64,000 nt of DNA, taken from assembly GCA_963666935.1 (NCBI GenBank), contig OY762936.1, positions 2,294,001-2,358,000 of the forward strand. The letters run 5' to 3'. Source of the DNA: G963666935 sp963666935. Lineage in GTDB: Bacteria; Bacillota; Clostridia; Christensenellales; CAG-138. The notes beneath the pieces are model-generated. The model saw nothing but the letters and a program-made list of their open reading frames with translations. It did no database searches and was not told the origin of the DNA. Of this stretch, positions 35,928-44,241 are shown piece by piece (the stretch's first letter is position 1; every line of letters starts with the position of its first letter). The position numbers were made by a program, and so were the translations under genes.

Positions 35928-35957
35928 GGAGCGCATCACCAAAAGGCAATGCGCTCC
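35928..35957 (-). terminator. Probable terminator of surface paralogue 2
   Basis: 9-bp perfect inverted repeat GGAGCGCAT/ATGCGCTCC; the minus-strand T run is short (CTTTG), so efficiency is uncertain. Confidence 0.5.
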
Positions 35958-36045
35958 TCATCTTGTTTTTCAATATCTGGTTGGTCATCCGCTTTATGTA
36001 TGATAGGCGGGCTACCAACGGACTTTCCCTATGTGTTGCCTATGT

Positions 36046-37161
36046 TTATGCGCGCACTTTCTTTAATACGACCACGGCGGCCGCGATCACAGCCATGGCA
36101 ACCAGAGAGAAGCCGATCACGGATGCATTGCCGCCGGTCTTGGGGATCGTGGTGGTGGGCGTGGTGACGGGCGTCACAACAACGGGCACGGGTGTATAGG
36201 GCGCGTAGGTGGCGCTGTTGCTGTTGTTGAAGTATACGCCGAAGTTCTGCGCCCAGTTGGTATTGTCCATGTAGACGGTGCCGTTGTACAGGGCGTCATA
36301 GGCAGAGAAGCCCAGCACGCTTAGGACTCTGTTGAGGAAGTCATCGCCTGCGAACTTGGCGGAATCGGAATAGGCGCCCGCAACGGCGGTGGTGTCGCAC
36401 TGATAGATGCCGTCCGTCCTCACAACTTTCATCACGCAGCCGTCAATGCTGACGTAAATTTCCATGACTTTGACATTGGAGGAACTGTTGGTCTGGAAAT
36501 ATACGTATGCGCCGGTGCGGTAGGTGCCATCCACGATGTAGCAAGTTCCACTGTATGTGCTTCCCGGGTACGCAGTGGCGGAATCCACATAGAACTTGGC
36601 GTCGCCGCTCCTCATGGTGATGTCGCCAAGCGCGCTGATGAAGCGTACGTTGACCTTCAGATCCACAGCGCCATACTCACTGGCCTTGTCAAGATACATT
36701 TCGGCAGTGGTCACTGCGCTGGGGGTGCCGGCGCCCCGGGCCTTCTGAAGGTAATACGTGGTTGCGGCATCATGCACGGTCAGCGTGAAACCGTCGTTGA
36801 AGCCGATATCTCCGCCGTTGATGGCATTTTTCAGGTTGGTACCGTCGATCTTAACGGCCAAGGTGTCTCCGTCGTTGAATGCCGTGGTGTTGAACTGGTT
36901 GTTCAAGCTTCCCGCGGAGGGAACGCTGATCTTAACCTGAAATGCCACAGGATCGTTGGCCTTTACGATGGCCGCGTCATCCAGTCGGGAGTAATAGGGA
37001 TTGTTGGCGGCGTCCCTGAGCTCCACGTACTTGGTGACCGAAATGGTCACGGCGGCGGGGGACGCGGTGTTTGCGTTGGGGTTTCCCCAGGTTGCCGCAA
37101 GGGCGGAGCCCAGGGAAAGGACCATTGCCATTGCCAGGGCGATTGCAAAAAACTTCTTCAT
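36046..37161 (-). CDS. IPKTG-anchored surface protein, paralogue 2
   Basis: 371 residues, same architecture as its two neighbours: signal peptide (MKKFFAIALAMAMVLSLGSALA), ectodomain, TTIPKTGG sorting motif, hydrophobic helix, LKKVRA tail. The Ala/Thr/Val/Pro-rich segment before IPKTG (VPVVVTPVTTPTT) is a wall-spanning stalk. Shared blocks include ELRDAANNPYYSRLDDAAIVKAND and GTVYMDNTNWAQNFGVYF. Codon use is like the neighbours. Expected to be highly expressed, given the strong promoter and terminator. Confidence 0.9.
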   Translation of the reverse strand: MKKFFAIALAMAMVLSLGSALAATWGNPNANTASPAAVTISVTKYVELRDAANNPYYSRLDDAAIVKANDPVAFQVKISVPSAGSLNNQFNTTAFNDGDTLAVKIDGTNLKNAINGGDIGFNDGFTLTVHDAATTYYLQKARGAGTPSAVTTAEMYLDKASEYGAVDLKVNVRFISALGDITMRSGDAKFYVDSATAYPGSTYSGTCYIVDGTYRTGAYVYFQTNSSSNVKVMEIYVSIDGCVMKVVRTDGIYQCDTTAVAGAYSDSAKFAGDDFLNRVLSVLGFSAYDALYNGTVYMDNTNWAQNFGVYFNNSNSATYAPYTPVPVVVTPVTTPTTTIPKTGGNASVIGFSLVAMAVIAAAVVVLKKVRA

Positions 37162-37228
37162 TCTATTTCTTTCCTTTCATGTTTTGGGTCGGTGGGCTTG
37201 CGGGTATTTTCCATCCCACCACGCCTTC

Positions 37229-37257
37229 ATTCTAGAATAAAGATTATGCGAAGTCAA
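37229..37257 (-). promoter_or_regulatory. Promoter of surface paralogue 2
   Basis: -35 TTGACT (37252-37257), 17-bp spacer, -10 TAGAAT (37229-37234), preceded by GTAATAAA-TT. The same boxes and flank occur at paralogue 3. Confidence 0.75.
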
Positions 37258-37400
37258 TAACTTTATTACGGTTTATTAATAAAATGATTAAGTTTTTGTG
37301 TCTAAAATGATATAATTTTGTAAATGATAGCTTGGCCCCTATCAGGAAGGTTTGAATGTTCCATGATATCTTATTTCCCCAAAAATCCCAAGGAACACAA

Positions 37401-37426
37401 AAAAAGGTCCCCGAGGGGACCTTTTT
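37401..37426 (-). terminator. Terminator of surface paralogue 3
   Basis: 12-bp perfect stem AAAAAGGTCCCC/GGGGACCTTTTT with a 2-base loop, running into seven T on the minus strand. Confidence 0.9.
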
Positions 37427-37450
37427 ATTTGGTTTAGGCTTGGTTCGTTC

Positions 37451-38494
37451 TTACGCGCGAACCTTCTTCACAGCCACAACAGCAGCCGCGACGACAGCCA
37501 GAGCAACCATAGCGAAGCCGATGACGGAAGCATTGCTGCCGGTCTTCGGGATCGTGGTGGTGGGAGTGACGGTCACGGGAACGGGAGTGTAAGCGGCGTA
37601 GGAAGCGCTGCTGCAGTTCTTGAAGTATACGCCGAAGTTCATCGCCCAGATCTTGTCAGTCATGTAGATGGAGCCATTGCCGATGGCGTCAGCAGCGGAG
37701 AAGCCCAGGATGCTGAGAACCATGTTCATGAAATCGTTGCCCGCGAACTTCTGGGAGTCAGTACCGGAGGAGCACTGATACACTCCGTCGATCTTCTTTA
37801 CCTCCAAGGTATCGCTGTCAACGATGATGTCGATTCCGGTAACCTTGTCGCCGCTGAGCTTGAACACAGCGGAAACGTTGGTGCGATAGTTGCTGCTAGT
37901 TACGACATAGCTGCTTCCATTTTTCGATACATAGAACTTGTTGCCAGCGGCGTTCTTCATGGTGATGTCGGCAAGCGCGCTCTGGAATTCCACGCAGACC
38001 TTCAGATCCACGGAGCCATAGGCGTCGGCGGCGTCGAGGTACATAGCAGCGGAGCCGGAGACATCCGCAGTGGTACCTTCCCAATTAGTCTTGGAGACGT
38101 AATAAGTCTTGTTGGTGTCAGTAAGGCGAATCTTAGTGCTCAAGGTCTCATCCGGACCGTTTGCCAGGTTGGAGCCGTCGACTTTAACAGTCAGCTCGTC
38201 GTCAGCGCCAAAGATGTCGGTGCCGAACTGGGTGTTCAGGGCGTTGTAGGAGGGAACCTTGATCTTGGCCTGGAAAGCGACTCTGTCGCCGGCCTTTACG
38301 ATGGCCGCGTCATCCAGCTGGGAGTAGTAGGGAGTGTTGGCGGCGTCCCTGAGTTCGATGTACTTGGTGACTTCGATGCTCACTGCAGCCGCAGCGGTGG
38401 TGTTGGCGCCGGGATTTGACCAGGTGGCCGCCAGAGCGGTACCCAGAGAAAGAACCATCGCCATTGCGAGAACGATTGCGAAAATCTTCTTCAT
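37451..38494 (-). CDS. IPKTG-anchored surface protein, paralogue 3
   Basis: 347 residues: signal peptide (MKKIFAIVLAMAMVLSLGTALA), ectodomain, stalk (VPVTVTPTT), TIPKTGSNASVIGFAMVAL sorting signal and KKVRA tail. Closest to paralogue 2 (same ELRDAAN-PYYSQLDDAAIVKA block and near-identical C-terminal 45 residues) but with a shorter, differently spaced middle. The three genes are probably tandem duplicates diversifying in the exposed middle. Confidence 0.9.
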   Translation of the reverse strand: MKKIFAIVLAMAMVLSLGTALAATWSNPGANTTAAAAVSIEVTKYIELRDAANTPYYSQLDDAAIVKAGDRVAFQAKIKVPSYNALNTQFGTDIFGADDELTVKVDGSNLANGPDETLSTKIRLTDTNKTYYVSKTNWEGTTADVSGSAAMYLDAADAYGSVDLKVCVEFQSALADITMKNAAGNKFYVSKNGSSYVVTSSNYRTNVSAVFKLSGDKVTGIDIIVDSDTLEVKKIDGVYQCSSGTDSQKFAGNDFMNMVLSILGFSAADAIGNGSIYMTDKIWAMNFGVYFKNCSSASYAAYTPVPVTVTPTTTIPKTGSNASVIGFAMVALAVVAAAVVAVKKVRA

Positions 38495-38547
38495 TGTTGT
38501 TTTTTTCCTTTCGTATTTTGGTTGTGGGTCTATCCCACTGTGTATAC

Positions 38548-38576
38548 ATTCTAAAATAAGTCATTTCAAAAGTCAA
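38548..38576 (-). promoter_or_regulatory. Promoter of surface paralogue 3
   Basis: -35 TTGACT (38571-38576), 17-bp spacer, -10 TAGAAT (38548-38553), preceded by CGTAATAAA; nearly the same promoter as paralogue 2. Confidence 0.75.
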
Positions 38577-38672
38577 TAGTTTTATTACGTTTTTTTAATA
38601 TTTTTTTTGAATTATGGCTTTTTTGCTTCATATCCCCCGATTTTTCTCCCTAAAATCGCGGTTTACCGATAA

Positions 38673-38701
38673 AAAAGGCCCCCACGGAGGGGGGACCTTT
38701 T
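38673..38701 (-). terminator. Terminator downstream of the fourth, decayed surface copy
   Basis: GC stem CCCCC/GGGGG extended by AAAGG/CCTTT with a small bulge, followed by a T run on the minus strand. It survives although the gene it served has decayed. Confidence 0.7.
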
Positions 38702-38735
38702 ACATATTAATTAATATTTATATTTTCGTTTGCGG

Positions 38736-38975
38736 TTATGCGCGAACCTTTTTCACGGCAACCACAGCGGCCGTGGCGACAGCCAGAGTAGCCATGGCGA
38801 AGCGGATTACGGAAGCACTGATGCCAGTTTTGGAAATATCCGTGGTTGTCGTGGTAACGGCGGTGGCGGTCACAGGTACATAGGTATAGGCGACATAGGT
38901 GGCATTGTTGCTGCTGTTGAAGTATGCGTCGTAGTTCTGTTTCTAGTTGATGTCGTCCATGTAAACGGCACCGGA
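38736..38975 (-). pseudogene. 3' remnant of a fourth IPKTG surface paralogue
   Basis: About 80 codons on the minus strand match the C-terminal end of paralogues 1-3: (A)VYMDDIN, then a TAG where they have Trp (NWAQNF), then a diverged N-Y-D-A-Y-F-N-S-S-NNATYVAY, VPVTATAVTTTT, ISKTG in place of IPKTG, and the membrane segment and KKVRA tail. Nothing matching the signal peptide or the first 260 residues is found upstream before copA at 39069. Truncated 5' plus a nonsense codon; not functional as an anchored protein. Confidence 0.82.
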
Positions 38976-39029
38976 GCACGGCGCCCATCAAGGCTTCCCC
39001 TTTTTCATACTTCTTTTATAGGAAAATAC

Positions 39030-39059
39030 TTACATAATCTTAAGGGCTCGTGATATAAT
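39030..39059 (+). promoter_or_regulatory. Promoter of copA, very close to the start codon
   Basis: -35-like TTACAT (39030-39035), 18-bp spacer, -10 TATAAT (39054-39059). The ATG is at 39069, so the predicted start site is about three bases from the ATG and no Shine-Dalgarno is present; the mRNA may be leaderless. Confidence 0.6.
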
Positions 39060-39068
39060 GAATTCATA

Positions 39069-41510
39069 ATGAAAAAGACATTTGAAATCAAAGGTATGAC
39101 CTGCTCGGCCTGTGTTTCCCATGTGGAAAAGGCCGTTAAAAAGTTGCCTGTGCAGGATGCATCGGTGAGCCTCATGCAAAACAGTATGACAGTGGTTTAC
39201 GACCCCGCCACTGTGTCCGACGCACAGATCATCGCCGCCGTGGAACATGCCGGCTACGGCGCCGCTCTTCAGCTGGAAAATGTGGCGCCCAAGGATGAGC
39301 TGAAAAAGGAGTCCACCGCCGCAAAGCGCAGGCTGTGGGGTTCCGTGGCGCTGCTGGTTCCGTTGATGTATCTGTCCATGCAGCATATGGGTGGCTGGCC
39401 GCTGCCCATATATTTACATCACAACCCCTTTATTTTTGCCCTGCTTCAGCTGGCGCTGACCCTTCCCATCCTTTATTTAAATAGGAACTACTTCCAAAGC
39501 GGCATTCCTTCCCTGCTGCACGGCGCGCCCAATATGGATACGCTGGTGGCCATCGGTAGCGGCGCGGCCATGTTATACGGGTTCTTTGCCATTTACAAAA
39601 TCGCGTCCGGTGATTTAAGTTATCGCCAAGACCTCTATTTTGAATCCGCCGCCATGATATTGACCCTTGTTACGGTGGGCAAGTATCTGGAACGCCACTC
39701 CCGGAGCCGCACAGGTTCCTCCATCGAAAAACTCATGGACCTTGCACCCAAAACGGCCTCGGTCATTCGAGACGGTCAGGAGGAAAAGATCCCTTCCTCT
39801 GAAATCCGCATAGGTGACATCGTACTCATCCGCCCAGGCGAAAAAATCCCGGCGGACGGCGTTGTGGTCGAAGGCGGCGGCAGCGTGGATGAATCCGCTC
39901 TCACCGGCGAGAGCATGCCGGTCTATAAGGCCGATGGCGATAAGGTATCTACCGGTGCCATCAATGGCAGCGGTAGCTTCCAGTTCCGGGCGGAACGCAC
40001 CGGCGGAGATACGACTCTGGCCGCCATGATTCGGCTGGTAGAGGAAGCCGCGTCCAGCCGCGCTCCCATCGCCCGGCTGGCGGATAAGGTAGCCGCCGTG
40101 TTCGTGCCCATCGTCATGGGCATTGCGCTCATCTCCGTGGTCGTGTGGCTCATCGTGGGGCAAAGTTTTGAATTTGCCATGTCCATCGGCATCGCCGTGC
40201 TGGTGATTTCCTGCCCCTGCGCCTTGGGGCTGGCAACGCCGGTTGCCATCATGGTGGGCACGGGCAAGGGCGCGGAGCAGGGCATTCTGGTCAAATCCGC
40301 AGAGGCTCTGGAAACGCTGCACAAAGTCAATACCGTAGTGCTGGATAAAACCGGCACCCTCACCGTAGGCCGGCCCGAAGTGACGGACGTGCTGCCTTCC
40401 GGCGACCGGGCCGAGTTGGTCTCTCTGGCCGTTTCGCTGGAAAAAAACAGCGAGCATCCCCTGGCCTCGGCGGTACTTAAACTGTCCAACGAATTCCTCC
40501 CGCTGAGCGATTTTACCTCCGTACCCGGCAAGGGCGTACAGGCCATGCTGGATGAAACGCTTTGCGCCGCGGGCAACGCCGCGCTGATGCAGGACCTAGG
40601 CGTAAACCTCGCCCCGGTTTCTGAATCCGCCAAAGCGCTGGCGCAAGAAGGAAAGACGATCCTCTATATCGCCAAGGGCGGTATCTTAATAGGGCTCATC
40701 GCCTGCGCGGACACGCTTAAGCCCACCTCCAAGGCGGCGCTCATCGCCTTTGCCAAAATGGACATCCGCACCGTCATGCTCACCGGCGACAACGCCGTCA
40801 CCGCCCAAGCCATCCGCAACCAGCTGGGCATGAGCGAAGTGTATGCCGGCGTGCTCCCCGGCGACAAGGCGCGCATCGTGCAAGAACTTCGCGCGCAGGG
40901 CAAGGTGGCCATGATCGGCGACGGCGTCAACGACGCCCCAGCGCTGGCCACGGCGGATGTGGGACTTGCCATCGGCGCAGGCACGGACATCGCCATGGAA
41001 GCAGCGGATATCGTACTTATGCACAGCGACCTGACGGATGCTGTGACCGCTGTAGAGCTGTCCCGCGCCGTCATCCGCAACATCAAGCAAAACCTGTTCT
41101 GGGCGTTTTTCTACAACTGTGTCGGCATTCCTCTGGCCGCCGGCGTCTTCTATTCCGCGCTGGGCTGGAAGCTGAGCCCCATGATCGGCGCTGCCGCCAT
41201 GAGCCTCAGTTCCATTTTCGTAGTATCAAATGCCCTTCGGTTGCGCAGATTTAAACCGAGATACAGAATAAATCAGGAAATTTTAGAAAAAGGAGTCATT
41301 GCCATGAAAAAGACCATCTATATCCTAGGCATGTCGTGCGCCAATTGTTCTAACCATGTAGCACAGGCACTCAATGCCATCGACGGCGTCACCGCCACGG
41401 TGGACCACGCCGCGGGCACGGCGGCGCTGACGTTGGAAAAGCCCGTCAGCGACAGCGTGCTCACCTCCGCCGTGGAAAGTGCAGGCTATCAGGTACAACG
41501 CATCCAGTAG
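39069..41510 (+). CDS. copA: Cu+-exporting P1B-type ATPase with N-terminal and C-terminal HMA domains
   Basis: 813 residues. HMA domain 1 (GMTCSACVSHVEKAV, residues 7-21), eight membrane helices, phosphatase loop TGESMP, metal-site CPC (near 382) in ISCPCALGLATP, phosphorylation DKTGTLT (near 426), HP motif SEHPLA, and the hinge MIGDGVNDAPALATAD. After the last helix comes a linker, then a second complete HMA domain (GMSCANCSNHVAQAL, residues 753-767) of CopZ type. The linker encodes AAAAAGGAG and an in-frame ATG at 41304, so a free 68-residue CopZ-like chaperone could be translated from inside the gene. No CsoR or CopY is adjacent. Confidence 0.95.
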   Translation: MKKTFEIKGMTCSACVSHVEKAVKKLPVQDASVSLMQNSMTVVYDPATVSDAQIIAAVEHAGYGAALQLENVAPKDELKKESTAAKRRLWGSVALLVPLMYLSMQHMGGWPLPIYLHHNPFIFALLQLALTLPILYLNRNYFQSGIPSLLHGAPNMDTLVAIGSGAAMLYGFFAIYKIASGDLSYRQDLYFESAAMILTLVTVGKYLERHSRSRTGSSIEKLMDLAPKTASVIRDGQEEKIPSSEIRIGDIVLIRPGEKIPADGVVVEGGGSVDESALTGESMPVYKADGDKVSTGAINGSGSFQFRAERTGGDTTLAAMIRLVEEAASSRAPIARLADKVAAVFVPIVMGIALISVVVWLIVGQSFEFAMSIGIAVLVISCPCALGLATPVAIMVGTGKGAEQGILVKSAEALETLHKVNTVVLDKTGTLTVGRPEVTDVLPSGDRAELVSLAVSLEKNSEHPLASAVLKLSNEFLPLSDFTSVPGKGVQAMLDETLCAAGNAALMQDLGVNLAPVSESAKALAQEGKTILYIAKGGILIGLIACADTLKPTSKAALIAFAKMDIRTVMLTGDNAVTAQAIRNQLGMSEVYAGVLPGDKARIVQELRAQGKVAMIGDGVNDAPALATADVGLAIGAGTDIAMEAADIVLMHSDLTDAVTAVELSRAVIRNIKQNLFWAFFYNCVGIPLAAGVFYSALGWKLSPMIGAAAMSLSSIFVVSNALRLRRFKPRYRINQEILEKGVIAMKKTIYILGMSCANCSNHVAQALNAIDGVTATVDHAAGTAALTLEKPVSDSVLTSAVESAGYQVQRIQ
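41289..41306 (+). promoter_or_regulatory. Internal ribosome site and start for a CopZ-like product within copA
   Basis: AAAGGAG (41289-41295) is followed eight bases later by an in-frame ATG (41304-41306) that opens MKKTIYILGMSCANC..., a full HMA domain ending at the copA stop. The arrangement is that of a separate copZ gene whose upstream stop has been lost. Confidence 0.6.
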
Positions 41511-41894
41511 CAAATTACCAAGCATATGAAAAAAAGATCCTGCGGGGTCTTTTTTTTATCGCCGTTTTTTGGCCATTTCCCAACCTTTTTCGTCGCTGCT
41601 TTTCCCGCCGTCTTCACGGCCGTTTTTTCCACCTTTCACTTCTCTCCACGGCAGAATCAGGCTGCAAATATCCTCTGCCGCACAGGCCATCTCCTCTTCT
41701 CTCCCCTTTCATTCTTGTACCTTTAGCCCCGCCCCCCGCTTCTCCCTGCGGCAAAAATGGGCTATAAATATTCCCTTTCGCGTAGCGCGTCTCCCCTTTC
41801 CTCTTGTTTTTGCGCCGCCTTTATGTGGGGTTTGTCGTGCGGTGCAAAATCGTGTAAAATAATAAGAAACCAATCCGCATTTTAGGAGGACGTC
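41511..41894. other. Intergenic region with terminator and a diverged direct repeat
   Basis: Holds the copA terminator, then two pyrimidine-rich, similar segments (about 41639-41717 and 41739-41806) sharing CTTCTC, CGGCA, GGCT-(N)-AAATAT and CTCCCCTTTC-TCTTG in the same order. No gene seen; function unknown. Confidence 0.45.
41529..41557 (+). terminator. Terminator of copA
   Basis: A7-GATCC/GGGTC-T8 hairpin with a short loop, 18 bases after the copA stop. Confidence 0.8.
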
Positions 41895-42647
41895 ATGAAG
41901 CTCATCTCATGGAACGTAAACGGTTTCCGCGCCTGCCTGCAAAAGGGGTTCAAAGAGTTTTTCCTCTGTGCAAACGCTGATATCTTCTGCTTGCAGGAAA
42001 CCAAGATGCAGCCGGATCAGGCGGACTTTGCCCCTGAAGGCTACTCTGCCTTTTATCATAGCGCCGTAAGGAAGGGATATTCCGGCACGGCGCTTTTCAC
42101 TCGGCAATCGCCTCAATCGGTGGTTTACGGCATCGGGGGCAATCACGCAGACGAAGGCCGTGTCATTACGGCGGAATACGAAACCTTCTATCTGGTCTGT
42201 TGCTATTCCCCCAACGCCAAGCCGGAGCTGGCGCGGCTGGATTATCGCATGGAGTTTGAGGATGCCCTGCGCGCCTACTTACAATCGCTGGATCAGAAAA
42301 AGCCCGTAATCCTTTGCGGTGATTTAAACGTAGCTCATAACGAAATTGATCTGAAAAACCCCAAGCCCAACATCGGCAGCGCCGGTTTCTCCTACGAGGA
42401 GCGGGGCAAATTTACCGAGCTACTCGCGGCGGGCTTCGTGGACAGCTTCCGCTATCTTTACCCAGACGTAACAGGGGCCTATTCCTGGTGGTCCTATCGT
42501 TTCAACGCTCGGGCGAACAACGCCGGGTGGCGCATCGACTACTTTGTGGTATCCCGCTCCCTAGCGGGGAAAATTCAGGATTCCCGGATTCTTCCGGAAG
42601 TAGAGGGCAGCGACCATTGCCCCGTAGAACTGACCATCGACCTGTAA
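41895..42647 (+). CDS. xth: Exodeoxyribonuclease III (AP endonuclease)
   Basis: 250 residues, full length for the ExoIII/APE1 family. Metal and catalytic motifs in order: SWNVNGFR (N7), QETKMQ (E), YSPN, GDLNVAHNEIDL (D, N) and the C-terminal SDHCP (His). Cuts DNA at abasic sites in base-excision repair. TTAGGAGG lies just before the ATG. Monocistronic. Confidence 0.97.
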   Translation: MKLISWNVNGFRACLQKGFKEFFLCANADIFCLQETKMQPDQADFAPEGYSAFYHSAVRKGYSGTALFTRQSPQSVVYGIGGNHADEGRVITAEYETFYLVCCYSPNAKPELARLDYRMEFEDALRAYLQSLDQKKPVILCGDLNVAHNEIDLKNPKPNIGSAGFSYEERGKFTELLAAGFVDSFRYLYPDVTGAYSWWSYRFNARANNAGWRIDYFVVSRSLAGKIQDSRILPEVEGSDHCPVELTIDL

Positions 42648-42754
42648 AGACATACCGGCCTTTTAATTGGCTGCCCTGAAAAGTTGACTCGGCTCTTTGC
42701 AACTCTAAAAAACTGATATTTTACCTGCCCGCCAAGGCAATTTGGAGTACAATT

Positions 42755-43156
42755 ATGATTCAAGGAATAAGTCATATTACCCTCATTGTCAAAAACCTGC
42801 AGAGGGCTTCCGCATTTCTCCAAACTGTTTTTGATGCCCACGAGGTGTATTCAAGCGGAAACAGGCAATTTTCGCTTTCGAAAGAGATGTTTTTTCTTGT
42901 TAACAACATCTGGATATGCATTATGGAGGGAGACCCGCTTACAGAGCGTACTTACAATCACATTGCATTTCAAATATCTGAAGCAGACTTTGAACTCTAT
43001 AAATCTAAGGTAATCGCATCGGGTGCTGAGTTACATCCAGAACGCCCACGTGTTGATGGTGAGGGGCATTCGATTTATTTTTATGATTTTGACAATCATC
43101 TCTTTGAATTGCATACGGGTACCCTTGATGAACGCTTGCACATATACTTAAGATAA
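42755..43156 (+). CDS. fosX: FosX-type fosfomycin resistance epoxide hydrolase
   Basis: 133 residues of the vicinal-oxygen-chelate (glyoxalase) fold. The three metal ligands are at the family positions His7 (GISHITL), His69 (TYNHIAF) and Glu118 (NHLFELH). Glu44 (LSKE), the general base that lets FosX add water to the epoxide without a thiol, is present. The closing YFYDFDNHLFELHTGTL is characteristic. GGAG precedes the ATG. Base composition is visibly more AT-rich than the neighbours, which suggests acquisition or an old intrinsic gene under weaker bias. No mobile element adjoins it. Confidence 0.93.
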   Translation: MIQGISHITLIVKNLQRASAFLQTVFDAHEVYSSGNRQFSLSKEMFFLVNNIWICIMEGDPLTERTYNHIAFQISEADFELYKSKVIASGAELHPERPRVDGEGHSIYFYDFDNHLFELHTGTLDERLHIYLR

Positions 43157-43230
43157 TATTTCTTTTACTTGACTTAAATATTTCTTCTTTTTATTTTATT
43201 TCGTTTTCCGCAACACTCGCTTTTTCGTGC

Positions 43231-44019
43231 CTAAAACACGCTGCCCGCGCAGAGGATGCCTTTTGCCAGATCTTCCCGGTATGCCGGGCAGTTTTCGTAA
43301 AGGCTGTTGATCGTCACGCAGTCGTCCCCAGCCCGGCCCGTAGCGTGCACATATCTGCCCATCCCAAGGTACATAGCAACATGACCCGGGAAGTAGATGA
43401 GGTCTGCCACGTCTATGCGCTCCATAGGAATTTCGCGCATGGGATATCCCTCTTTCAAGGTAGAATTCCGATAGATGGCGATGCCGTTGAACAGGTAGGC
43501 CGCATGGCATAAGCCGCTGCAGTCAATCCCCCAGGGCGTTCTGCCGCCCCAGCGGTACTGGGTTCCCAAATAGCTTAACGCTGTTGCGGCGATCCGCCGC
43601 CGCAGTTCCCATTCGCCGCAGATTGGCCTCGGAAAGCGTTCCAAATGCGATTCGCGCACAAACCCTTCTTCCCCTGTAACCAGCCGCACCTTGCGCCAGC
43701 CGTCCTCGACGGAAATAGAGAGCAGCCTTGCACCCCGGGGCAGCGTAAGCAAAGTTTCTGCCCTGACATTCGCCTTTTTCAGCACGTCTGCAAAGGCGGA
43801 GCGCACCGCATAGACTTCCCCGTCCTGCGGATATTTGCCGTCCGCCAGATCGTCCCGACTGATATAGCTTTCATACCCGTAGCTCATTCGAACCCGGCAG
43901 TATTCGCCGGGAAGGTCCTGTATAATTGTCGCCCCCTGTCCGTACCACGCCTCGTCGTCCTGCTGGGCGTGGGGAGCAGGTTCGCACATCAGCTTTGCCG
44001 CAGGCGAAACGATGATCAT
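43231..44019 (-). CDS. NlpC/P60 cell-wall peptidase with SH3 domains
   Basis: 262 residues with two SH3-like wall-binding segments (about 1-60 and 65-125) and a C-terminal NlpC/P60 domain: catalytic Cys in GIDCSGLCHAAY, first His in FPGHVAMYLG, second His in YVHATGR. It resembles gamma-D-glutamyl-diamino-acid endopeptidases (DPP VI/YkfC). No signal peptide is visible, so it may act on imported muropeptides in the cytoplasm. AAGGGAG precedes the ATG; divergent from mgtE. Confidence 0.9.
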   Translation of the reverse strand: MIIVSPAAKLMCEPAPHAQQDDEAWYGQGATIIQDLPGEYCRVRMSYGYESYISRDDLADGKYPQDGEVYAVRSAFADVLKKANVRAETLLTLPRGARLLSISVEDGWRKVRLVTGEEGFVRESHLERFPRPICGEWELRRRIAATALSYLGTQYRWGGRTPWGIDCSGLCHAAYLFNGIAIYRNSTLKEGYPMREIPMERIDVADLIYFPGHVAMYLGMGRYVHATGRAGDDCVTINSLYENCPAYREDLAKGILCAGSVF

Positions 44020-44101
44020 GCCGTCTCCCTTCTTTTGCGTTTCCTCTCACAGCATATGACGCACTCTCCCGCTTCTGAACCGCCCTGCCGGATTTTCTCT
44101 A

Positions 44102-44130
44102 TTGCATCCTTCATTTTCTCGCGGTACAAT
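44102..44130 (+). promoter_or_regulatory. Promoter of the mgtE leader
   Basis: -35 TTGCAT (44102-44107), 17-bp spacer, -10 TACAAT (44125-44130). The transcript would include a short hairpin TTTCAG/CTGAAA (44133-44155) whose right arm touches the ribosome site of the leader ORF. Confidence 0.68.
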
Positions 44131-44166
44131 GATTTCAGCATATTTCGTACTGAAAGGAGAACCGAT

Positions 44167-44241
44167 ATGGACGCCGGACCATACGACAGTAGACAATTCC
44201 ACCATAATAAAATGCTGCGGGCGGCGTATCTTCTTTTTTGA
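44167..44241 (+). CDS. 24-residue leader peptide upstream of mgtE
   Basis: ATG at 44167 with AAAGGAG seven bases upstream, ending at TGA (44239-44241), 29 bases before the mgtE ATG. It encodes MDAGPYDSRQFHHNKMLRAA and four more residues (YLLF). The strong ribosome site, the position in the leader and the short gap suggest a translated regulatory ORF controlling mgtE rather than a structural protein. I see no M-box riboswitch here. Confidence 0.55.
   Translation: MDAGPYDSRQFHHNKMLRAAYLLF

Larger units (their letters stand above)
35630..36045. other. Intergenic region between surface paralogues 1 and 2
   Basis: AT-rich. It contains the promoter of paralogue 1 (35675-35703), a 12-bp perfect palindrome AATCAATTGATT at 35873-35884, and an inverted repeat GGAGCGCAT/ATGCGCTCC (35928-35957) that probably ends paralogue 2 transcription. 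No gene seen. Confidence 0.5.

Noticed and set aside
36046..38975. CRISPR-like or simple direct repeats among the surface genes
   Set aside because: Similarity is between paralogous coding regions and their promoters, not short spaced repeats.
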